A stretch of DNA of 64,000 nucleotides, taken from Gallionella sp. GTDB lineage: Bacteria > Pseudomonadota > Gammaproteobacteria > Burkholderiales > Gallionellaceae. The stretch lies in NCBI GenBank assembly GCA_028714895.1, contig JAQTLM010000001.1, positions 124,001 to 188,000 on the forward strand, given 5' to 3'. The translations under genes and the position numbers were made by a program. The notes under the pieces were generated by a model, which made no database searches, was not told the DNA's origin, and worked only from the letters and a program-made list of their open reading frames with translations. This document shows, piece after piece, positions 57,796 through 64,000 of the stretch; the first letter of the stretch is position 1; each line of letters opens with the position of its first letter.

Positions 57796-59834
57796 TGGAT
57801 GCGCCCAGCACCGCAGACGATCTGTTCCTGCTCGCCATCAACCTGACCAAACGCTGCAACCTCGCCTGCGCCCATTGCTACATGGACGCGGAAACCATGC
57901 AGCATGGCGGCGAGAATGAACTGACCACGGAAGAGGTGTGCGATCTGCTGGACGAGATTGCGGGCCGCAGCACCGAGACCATGGTCGTGCTCACCGGCGG
58001 TGAGCCGCTGATGCGCGGCGACCTGGAGGAGCTGGTGGCCCATGGCAACGGACGCGGCCTTGCGATGGTGGTGGGAACGAACGGCGTGGCGCTCACCGAG
58101 AAGCGTGTGCAGTCGCTGAAGGCCGCCGGGGCAATGGGTGTCGGTATCAGCGTCGATTCCCTCGATCCGGAAAAGCATGATGCCTTCCGCGGGCTGCGAG
58201 GCGCGTGGGAAAAAACCATGCAGGGCATCGAGGCCTGCAAGCGCCATGGCTTGCCCTTCCAGATTCATTTTTCCGTCACCGAAGCCAATGCCGAAGAAGT
58301 GCCGTCCATGATCGACTTCGCCCGCGCCGCAGGCGCGCGGGTGTTGAATGTGTTTTTTCTGGTGTGCACCGGGCGCGGCGAATCCATGTCGGACATCAGC
58401 CCCATTACTTACGAGCGGGTGCTCAACCAACTGGTGGCGGCGCAGGAGCAAAGCCGGGACCTGCTGATCCGCGCGCGCTGCGCGCCCCATTACAAGCGCA
58501 TCGCCTACCAGCGCGATTCCGCATCGACGCTCACCCGCGCCGCGGGCTATGAAGGCGGCGGCTGCCTCGCGGGCATCCATTATTGCCGTATCACGCCGGA
58601 AGGCGGCGTGACGGCCTGCCCGTATATTCCCGAGGAAGAGGGCAGTATCCGCGACAAAAAATTCTGGGACATCTGGGATCAATCGCTCACCTTTCAATCC
58701 CTGCGCAATCCGATGCTGCAAGGAAAGTGCGGCAGCTGTGAATTCCAGAAGTTGTGCGGCGGCTGCCGGGCGCGGCCTCTCGCGATGGGCGGCAGTCTGA
58801 TGGATACCGATCCCTGGTGCGTCCATACGCCGGATGGTTCTGCCGTCATCGAACCGTTGGTTGAACAACCAAAGAAACTTGCGTGGAGCGAGGAGGCGGA
58901 GAAACGCCTGTCGCGGGTTCCCTCCTTCCTGCGCAAGATGGTCAGGAGCCGTGCCGAAAGTTATGTGCACGAATTGGGTTTGCAGATGGTGAACGAAGAA
59001 CACCTGGCTATTTTGTCCGCAAAACGTTTTGGCAGTGCTGGGCCACCCCGGCCAAATACAAGCGAGGAAAAAGCTCAACAGTCAGCCAATCAGTTTCCCG
59101 GCGATTCGCTGCCGTGGAGCGAGCAGGCAAAAGAGCGCCTCGCCGCCATGCCCGCATTTCTGCAGGAAGGGGTGCGCGCGATTGCCGAGGATGTCGCCCG
59201 TTCCGAGGGCAGACTGGAAGTCAATATCAAGCTTCTGGATCGGCTGGAATCGGAGCAGCAGCCCGGCCGCAGTTTGCCGTGGACGGATGAAGCGGAACAG
59301 ATGCTTGCAGCGTTTCTCGCCGAAAAAGCGCCTCAGGTACGCATGTTTATCGCACCCGCACTGGAAAGCGCGGCGGAGAACTTCACTAAAAAACGACGCG
59401 CCGCAACCGTGGAGCGGGCCGATGTCGAGGCAGCCATCGCCCAACTGACCGGTGGGGTGGAATGGGATAAAGATGCACTGGCGCGTGCATTGTCTGCTCC
59501 CGACTTCATTCGCGCAGGCATCAAGAAGGCCGCCGAATTCAATGCGCGCAAGGAAGGCCTCGAGTGCATCACCTCCGCCGACCTGACGCGCTTCCGCAAC
59601 AGCGCGATGATGCGCGCGGTGCAGCGCATGAAGGGCTTCGGGATACAGGAGTTGAGCTTCGATGCCTACGCGATCGCGCGTGATTGCGTGCCGCGCCTCA
59701 AGGATAATCCCGAAGCCGACAAGCGTTTTGATACCATCCGCAATTTCGTTGCGGCGCGAAAAAATCCCGGCGATTTGCTGGGCCAGGATTTGCTCGAAAA
59801 AATGAAGGCGCAGCTTAAGGTGAACAAGGATTGA
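57795..59834 (+). CDS. NirJ/Ahb-type radical SAM protein with C-terminal PCP_red-like domains
   Basis: A 679-residue cytoplasmic protein. The radical SAM core carries the cluster motif CNLACAHCY (Cys21, 25, 28) and GGEP (68-71). The C-terminal SPASM-like part has many Cys, including KCGSCEFQKLCGGCRARPLA (Cys312, 315, 321, 324), the pattern of the heme-modifying enzymes NirJ, AhbC and AhbD. From about residue 363 there are PCP_red-like units, each beginning with a W-S/T-D/E motif: LAWSEEAEKRLSRVPSFLRK, LPWSEQAKERLAAMPAF, LPWTDEAEQMLAAFL and VEWDKDALARALSAPDF. It is translationally coupled to the Usp-PCP_red gene. A role in heme or other tetrapyrrole modification is inferred. Confidence 0.88.
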   Translation: MDAPSTADDLFLLAINLTKRCNLACAHCYMDAETMQHGGENELTTEEVCDLLDEIAGRSTETMVVLTGGEPLMRGDLEELVAHGNGRGLAMVVGTNGVALTEKRVQSLKAAGAMGVGISVDSLDPEKHDAFRGLRGAWEKTMQGIEACKRHGLPFQIHFSVTEANAEEVPSMIDFARAAGARVLNVFFLVCTGRGESMSDISPITYERVLNQLVAAQEQSRDLLIRARCAPHYKRIAYQRDSASTLTRAAGYEGGGCLAGIHYCRITPEGGVTACPYIPEEEGSIRDKKFWDIWDQSLTFQSLRNPMLQGKCGSCEFQKLCGGCRARPLAMGGSLMDTDPWCVHTPDGSAVIEPLVEQPKKLAWSEEAEKRLSRVPSFLRKMVRSRAESYVHELGLQMVNEEHLAILSAKRFGSAGPPRPNTSEEKAQQSANQFPGDSLPWSEQAKERLAAMPAFLQEGVRAIAEDVARSEGRLEVNIKLLDRLESEQQPGRSLPWTDEAEQMLAAFLAEKAPQVRMFIAPALESAAENFTKKRRAATVERADVEAAIAQLTGGVEWDKDALARALSAPDFIRAGIKKAAEFNARKEGLECITSADLTRFRNSAMMRAVQRMKGFGIQELSFDAYAIARDCVPRLKDNPEADKRFDTIRNFVAARKNPGDLLGQDLLEKMKAQLKVNKD

Positions 59835-59878
59835 TTGCTAAGATTTACATAATTAATGGCAGATACCTATACAGCAAC

Positions 59879-60011
59879 CGTCATTCCGGCGAAGGCCGGA
59901 ATCCAGGCAATTAACAATACCCCCACGCAGTGGGACAACAGCAAAAACACGGCTTTGTCCGCTATGCGGAGCTTTTTGACGAGCTGGATTCCGGCCTTCG
60001 CCGGAATGACG
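59879..60011. repeat. Inverted repeat with 28-bp perfect arms
   Basis: cgtcattccggcgaaggccg and on (59879-59906) pairs exactly with 59984-60011; the 77-bp loop holds no gene. This cattccgg-type element is common between genes in many proteobacteria. It lies between the radical SAM gene and hemY. Confidence 0.9.
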
Positions 60012-60084
60012 AATCGGTTTAAACGTTATCTTTGAATTATGCAAAGTCCAATAATCGATCAAGACAGAAGCCAACGGCATAGCG

Positions 60085-61542
60085 ATGGACAAAGTTGACG
60101 TACTCATAATCGGCGGCGGCATTTCGGGGCTGGCCTCGGCGTGGTGGCTGGCGCGCAGCGGCCTGTCCGTCGAGGTATGGGAGGCCGACGAGCGACCGGG
60201 CGGCAAGATCATGAGCACCCGGCAGGATGGCTATCTCACCGAACGCGCCGCGTCCATGGTGTTGAATTTTCGCCCCGAGGTTGCGGAGCTGGTGCGCGAG
60301 GCAGGGCTGGAACCGGCCAAGACCGCCCGCTTGCCTGCCGCCGAGGCGCATCGTTACCTTTTGCATCGCGGCCGCCTGAAGGCGCTGCCGATGCGCCTGG
60401 GCGCGATGGTGGCTTCGCCGTTATGGAGCCTGCGTGGAAAATTGCGCCTGCTGGCCGAACCGTTCGTGTTATCCGGCGGGCGGGCCGACGAGTCGGTCAG
60501 CGAATTTATCACCCGCCGGCTGGGTCGTGAGGTTTTGGAAAAAGCCATGGAGCCCTTCATTGCCGGCGTGCTGGCGGCGGATGCGGATCAGGCCAGCGCC
60601 GCTGCCGTCCTGCCGCGCCTTGTCGCATTGGAGCGGCGCTATGGCAGCATCGCTGCCGGAGTTCTGCTCAACCGTGTATTGCGCCGGCGCACGGCCAGCG
60701 TTACTGAAACTTTTTCCTTCCGTGGCGGCATGGGTACGCTGGTGGAGACTCTGGCCGGAACTCCCGGAATCAAGATGCGCACCGGCCATACTGCAGAGGA
60801 ACTGGTGCGCGAGCGGGATGGCTGGCAGGCTACAGCGGCAATACCACAAGGGCAGCGTACCGTGTCCGCCTGCCATGTGATCGTGGCAACACCCGCCCCT
60901 GCGGCGGCTGTGCTGGTCAACTCACTGGACAAGGAACTGGCGGAGTTGCTGCGCGGCATAAGCTATGCCGGCGTGACGGTCGTGCATGCAGGGATGGCTC
61001 GCGCCGCCGTGGGGCATCCACTCGACGGCAGCGGATTTCTGGCGCCAAAGGGCGAGAGTGCAGCCCTGACGGGTAATCTGTGGATGAGCATCCTGTTCCC
61101 GGGTCGGGCACCTCCGGGGAAAGTCCTGCTGACTTCCTATCTGGGCGGTGCACGCGCACCCCAGGTGGCGGACTGGGACGACGAGCGCGTCGTCGACGAG
61201 ACACTCAGAACGTTGCGCCCGCTGATGGATTTAAAAGCCGATCCGGAGATGGTGCGCATCGACAGGCATCAGCAGGCCCTGCCCGCGTATCACGGTGCCT
61301 ATCAGGCACGAATGCAGGCCATCACGGCCCGTTTGCAACATATTCCCGGACTTCACATCGAGGCCAACTATCGGGGAGGGGTGTCGGTGCGCGACCGCCT
61401 TGCCTGCGGCTATGCGGTGGCAAACCATATCCTGGGGGCACGGCGCTGGCCATCCGTTGAGCGGAAGAGGCACGAAGAAACTGAAAAGTCAGGTGAGAAG
61501 GCGGCGTACCCTCTGGAATCAATGAATACAGCCATTGAATGA
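60085..61542 (+). CDS. hemY: HemY/PPOX-type protoporphyrinogen oxidase
   Basis: FAD enzyme oxidising protoporphyrinogen IX to protoporphyrin IX (or coproporphyrinogen to coproporphyrin). The 485-residue protein starts with the FAD-binding MDKVDVLIIGGGISGLASAW, followed by VEVWEADERPGGKIMSTRQ, MEPFIAGVLAADADQASAAA, FSFRGGMGTLVETLAG and a C-terminal GVSVRDRLACGYAVANHIL, the PPOX superfamily pattern. It follows the radical SAM gene on the same strand after 250 bp and a repeat. Which porphyrinogen it uses cannot be read from sequence. Confidence 0.88.
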   Translation: MDKVDVLIIGGGISGLASAWWLARSGLSVEVWEADERPGGKIMSTRQDGYLTERAASMVLNFRPEVAELVREAGLEPAKTARLPAAEAHRYLLHRGRLKALPMRLGAMVASPLWSLRGKLRLLAEPFVLSGGRADESVSEFITRRLGREVLEKAMEPFIAGVLAADADQASAAAVLPRLVALERRYGSIAAGVLLNRVLRRRTASVTETFSFRGGMGTLVETLAGTPGIKMRTGHTAEELVRERDGWQATAAIPQGQRTVSACHVIVATPAPAAAVLVNSLDKELAELLRGISYAGVTVVHAGMARAAVGHPLDGSGFLAPKGESAALTGNLWMSILFPGRAPPGKVLLTSYLGGARAPQVADWDDERVVDETLRTLRPLMDLKADPEMVRIDRHQQALPAYHGAYQARMQAITARLQHIPGLHIEANYRGGVSVRDRLACGYAVANHILGARRWPSVERKRHEETEKSGEKAAYPLESMNTAIE

Positions 61543-61574
61543 AAATTGCTCAATAGAAAGACCGGCAAGATGGA

Positions 61575-61711
61575 TGGCATGGGGTGGTAGGGCGGTTGGC
61601 GCAGAACGGTGTGCGAAAAATCGTAAATGCATTGATAATGTTGTCAATTAAAGTTGCGGCAGGAATCAAGCAACCTTTATCGTCGAGTGCCGCGCCGAAT
61701 CATTGCGGCCT
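61575..61711 (+). pseudogene. Degenerate copy of the 3' end of the hexose-6-phosphate mutarotase gene
   Basis: The segment aligns by eye with the last 130 bp of the gene ending at 47523: ggttggcgcagaacggtgtg versus ggctggcgcgaaatgctgtg, attgataatgttgtcaa versus attgagaatgccgtcaa, gttgcggcaggaa versus gtcgcggcgggaa, and tgccgcgccgaatcattg versus taccgcgccgaatcgttg. The frame is broken. It is followed by a cytochrome lipoprotein gene, like the intact copy. Confidence 0.7.
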
Positions 61712-61742
61712 TCTGAAAATATTTAAAGTTGGGGAGAAAATT

Positions 61743-62384
61743 ATGCGTACACAAAATATCTTGCTGATGTCGTTGTTTGTCTCGCTGTATGGCTGCCAGC
61801 CGGAAGCGCCTAAACCAACGGCTGCCGCTCCTGTTGCTGCGGAGTCATCCGCTTTGCCGGCCCAGACAGGGCAGGCTGCACAACCGGTAGTGAGTGAGGC
61901 GACTGCGACCGCGCCAGTTCAGCAGATTGAGCCTGTATCCGCAGAAAAAGCCGCACAACCCGTGACTAAGGAAAAAATAGCGGCGGTGGTGAAAGAAAAA
62001 GCGCCGCAACCGGCCGTTGCGGAAAAACCTTCACCTGTCCCAGCGACTGCTGCGCCGGTTGCGAAGGTCGAGCCGGCGCCGGTTATCGCCGAGGCCAAGC
62101 CGGAGGCGAAATCCGGGCCTGCGGTATCCGAAGCGGATGCCATGCAATTGGCCAAAAAGAGCAACTGCCTTGCTTGCCATGCGGTCGACAAAAAAGTGGT
62201 TGGACCAGCATGGAAGGATGTGGCGGCCAAATACCGCGGCGATGCCGAAGCCGAAGCCAGGTTGATGAATAAGATCGCCAAGGGGAGTAGCGGCGTGTGG
62301 GGTGCGATGGCGATGCCGCCCAGCCCGCAAGTTAGTGAAGCGGACCGCAAAATGCTGGCAAGATTTGTGTTGTCTTTAAAGTAA
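61743..62384 (+). CDS. Monoheme cytochrome c lipoprotein with long Ala/Pro linker
   Basis: The 213-residue precursor has a signal with lipobox SLYGC whose first 20 residues nearly equal those of the lipoprotein at 47558, an Ala/Pro/Val/Lys-rich linker of about 110 residues, and a C-terminal cytochrome c domain (CLACH) that is closest to the next protein (both share ...ACHA.DKKVVGPAW and GVWGAM.MP.SP). The linker could let the heme domain reach across the periplasm from the outer membrane. AAAGTTGGGGAGAAAATT precedes the ATG (GGGGAG ribosome site). Confidence 0.92.
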   Translation: MRTQNILLMSLFVSLYGCQPEAPKPTAAAPVAAESSALPAQTGQAAQPVVSEATATAPVQQIEPVSAEKAAQPVTKEKIAAVVKEKAPQPAVAEKPSPVPATAAPVAKVEPAPVIAEAKPEAKSGPAVSEADAMQLAKKSNCLACHAVDKKVVGPAWKDVAAKYRGDAEAEARLMNKIAKGSSGVWGAMAMPPSPQVSEADRKMLARFVLSLK

Positions 62385-62528
62385 GTGTGTCAACGCTGCG
62401 GAGCGGGGTTGCGTTATTACCTTGCCGCCTAAAAGTTGATTGGCAAAGTGGGTGGAGTTGTTTAGAATCGACAGCGAAGGCATGACCTTCATATAGTTAA
62501 GATTTTTTAATCACGAAACGGAGAGAAT

Positions 62529-62849
62529 ATGAAATCTATTATCGTAAGCATGGTTGCAGCAGCAGGTTTGATGGTTGCAGGTAGCGCGCTGGCAGCTGAT
62601 ATGCCGGACTTGGCCAAGAAGAATAATTGCACAGCATGTCATGCAATTGACAAAAAGGTGGTTGGCCCGGCTTGGATGGACGTTTCCAAAAAGTACAAGG
62701 GCGACGCCACTGCAAAAGCCAAATTGGCTACCAAGATGATCAAGGGCGGCGGCGGTGTATGGGGTGCCATGCCGATGCCAGCTAGCCCAAAGCTTAGCGA
62801 AGCTGATGCTGGTGCATTGGTAGATTTCGTTCTGGGCTTGGCAAAGTAA
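62529..62849 (+). CDS. Class I cytochrome c (c551/c552-type), periplasmic
   Basis: The 106-residue precursor has a signal peptide ending SALA (before ADMPDL) and a compact monoheme domain with CTACHAIDKKVVGPAW and the distal Met in AMPMPASP. It is likely a soluble electron shuttle donating to terminal oxidases. Very similar to the heme domain of the preceding lipoprotein. Followed by a strong terminator. Confidence 0.95.
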   Translation: MKSIIVSMVAAAGLMVAGSALAADMPDLAKKNNCTACHAIDKKVVGPAWMDVSKKYKGDATAKAKLATKMIKGGGGVWGAMPMPASPKLSEADAGALVDFVLGLAK

Positions 62850-62870
62850 GAAAGCAGCAGGAGTTCTCGA

Positions 62871-62896
62871 AAAAGCCGGCGCAAGCCGGCTTTTTT
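62871..62896 (+). terminator. Rho-independent terminator
   Basis: aaaagccggc (62871-62880), loop gcaa, and gccggctttt (62885-62894) make a 10-bp perfect stem ending in a T-run, 21 bp after the cytochrome c gene. Confidence 0.9.
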
Positions 62897-62899
62897 GTT

Positions 62900-63200
62900 G
62901 CGCGTTAACCGATGACTAGCCCGGCGTTAACCAGCAGCTTATGTCACCGTATTTTGCGAGTTGGGCATAAAGCCGCCCATCCCTACGAACCCCACTTGGT
63001 GACTTAGCCGAATGGCTATGCAAAGCTTGTGCTGGGTTATAACCAGCCACTTGGTTGTCGTTAACCAATGACTTGGCTGGCGTAGTTTGCCAACTTAGTC
63101 AGATGGCTATGCAAAGCCTTTTGACAACCAAGTGGAATGGCTAGCAGTTCTATCAGTCAGATGGCTATGCAAAGCTAAATTGACAAGCAGCGCGCCCGCT
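62900..63200. repeat. Modular cluster of dispersed repeat units
   Basis: This 300-bp gap has no gene. It holds three copies of atggctatgcaaagc (within 63008-63026, 63097-63117 and 63155-63175), two ataaccag/taaccaatg-acttggct units, and a 45-bp block (63065-63109) that is the near-exact reverse complement of 44448-44492. The units appear to rearrange as modules. Confidence 0.75.
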
Positions 63201-63266
63201 ACGCATAATCCGTTGGAGCTTTTCAGGAGTGTGCTCAAACTCCAAGTACAACATTCTTCCAGGGAA

Positions 63267-64000
63267 ATGGAAAACACACTCTCGCTCGTCCTTATCCTGC
63301 TTGCTACCGCCGTATTGGTGGTGGTGCTGTGCCGTATCCTGCATTTGCCGGTGATGCTGGGTTATCTGGTGGTCGGCATCCTGATCGGCCCGCATGCCTT
63401 GGCGTGGATGCCCGATGCGGCAGGTACACAGCATCTTGCCGAGTTTGGCGTGGTGTTCCTGATGTTCAGCATCGGTCTGGAATTCAGTTTGACGCGCTTG
63501 ACGGCGATGAAGCGCACGGTGTTCGGTTTGGGCGGCGCGCAGGTAGCCGCGACCATGCTGCTGGTCATGGTGACCGCCGCTGTGTTCGGGCTGGATTGGC
63601 GCGCCGGACTGGCTTTGGGCGGTGTATTGGCGATGTCTTCCACCGCGATTGTCAGCAAGATGCTGGTCGAACGCGCCGAGCTGAATCTGCCCTACGGTCA
63701 GCAGATGATGGGCGTGCTGCTGTTTCAGGATCTTGCCGTGGTTCCGCTGCTGATCATCATTCCCGCGCTGGCCTCGAACACTGGCGATCTTTCCGCCACG
63801 CTGGCCTATGCGACGCTCAAGGCAATAGCGGTGTTGCTGGTGCTGCTGGTGTTCGGGCAGCACGTCATGCGGCCATGGTTTCACGTCGTGGCGCGGCAGA
63901 AATCCTCCGAATTATTCATGCTCAACGTGCTGCTTATCACGCTGGGGCTGGCTTATTTCACCGAGCTGGCGGGCTTGTCGCTGGCGTTGGGCGCGTTTGT
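63267..64000 (+). CDS. CPA2-family cation:proton antiporter (KefB/KefC-like), truncated by the window edge
   Basis: The visible 244 residues start MENTLSLVLILLATAVLVVV and show the Na/H-exchanger domain of CPA2 proteins: LGYLVVGILIGPHALAW, FLMFSIGLEFSLTRL, GVLAMSSTAIVSKML and GVLLFQDLAVVPLLII. Probably a glutathione-gated K efflux or related monovalent cation antiporter in the inner membrane; C-terminal RCK/TrkA-N domains, if present, lie beyond the window. Confidence 0.92.
   Translation, partial: MENTLSLVLILLATAVLVVVLCRILHLPVMLGYLVVGILIGPHALAWMPDAAGTQHLAEFGVVFLMFSIGLEFSLTRLTAMKRTVFGLGGAQVAATMLLVMVTAAVFGLDWRAGLALGGVLAMSSTAIVSKMLVERAELNLPYGQQMMGVLLFQDLAVVPLLIIIPALASNTGDLSATLAYATLKAIAVLLVLLVFGQHVMRPWFHVVARQKSSELFMLNVLLITLGLAYFTELAGLSLALGAF

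Noticed and set aside
56014-59834. Dark-operative protochlorophyllide reductase or photosynthesis genes
   Set aside because: Only the small PCP_red domain is shared; no BchL, BchN or BchB nitrogenase-like core is encoded.
57795-61542. Complete heme d1 (nir) or alternative-heme (ahb) pathway
   Set aside because: No nirS, nirF, nirE, nirDLGH or ahbAB homologs are visible; only a NirJ/Ahb-like radical SAM protein and HemY are present.
62900-63200. CRISPR array
   Set aside because: The repeated words are irregularly spaced, variable in length and orientation, and no cas gene is present.

Overview
The window is a gene-dense, mostly GC-rich stretch of a proteobacterial chromosome. Gene content and order (accB-accC-aroQ-dsbD-cutA-holA-lptE-leuS; yacG-zapD-coaE-pilD-pilC; dciA / M23 peptidase / secA; a BPSS1780-type membrane protein beside type II homoserine kinase) fit a betaproteobacterium. 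A phosphoribulokinase suggests CO2 fixation by the Calvin cycle. The many periplasmic c-type cytochromes suggest a respiratory, probably lithotrophic lifestyle. A Gallionellaceae/Nitrosomonadales-like organism is my best guess; it is inference from content, since no rRNA is present.

Layout. 0-8 kb: a minus-strand housekeeping run (fatty acid, shikimate, disulfide, replication, LPS export, leucyl-tRNA synthetase). 8-18 kb: prk, a UvrD-type helicase, threonine synthesis, DNA repair and polA. 18.2-19.6 kb: an AT-rich two-gene cassette of unknown function whose proteins share a domain; the second looks HEPN/DUF4145-like. 19.7-35.6 kb: sugar dehydrogenase, ppx-phoU, rpiA, pgm, ridA, recG-ubiC, dciA, M23-secA, argJ. 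35.6-37.25 kb: an AT-rich orphan gene between two almost identical 280-bp inverted repeats. 37.3-47.5 kb: Nudix-ThiE, yacG-zapD-coaE-pilD-pilC, a CorC-type protein, lgt, ilvD, hexose-6-phosphate mutarotase. 47.5-62.9 kb: a cytochrome and tetrapyrrole region. 63.3 kb to the end: a truncated CPA2 antiporter.

The most notable system lies at 48.9-61.5 kb. A minus-strand operon encodes two small periplasmic cytochromes c, three unannotated 34-41-residue membrane microproteins, a divergent CydA-like membrane protein with no CydB partner, two further cytochromes c, a diheme cytochrome fused to an ethylbenzene-dehydrogenase-type heme domain, and a small membrane protein. Divergent from it are a universal-stress protein fused to PCP_red domains (known from dark-operative protochlorophyllide reductase), a translationally coupled NirJ/AhbC/AhbD-type radical SAM protein with a string of PCP_red-like domains, and a HemY-type protoporphyrinogen oxidase. 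I infer a respiratory complex with its own dedicated tetrapyrrole-modifying or heme-handling enzymes.

A second theme is dispersed palindromic repeats. They fill many intergenic gaps, and in-frame copies also sit inside uvrD, polA, recG, pgm and the Nudix-ThiE gene, adding extra residues to conserved proteins, much as Rickettsia palindromic elements do. Several of these can be matched to intergenic copies within this window.
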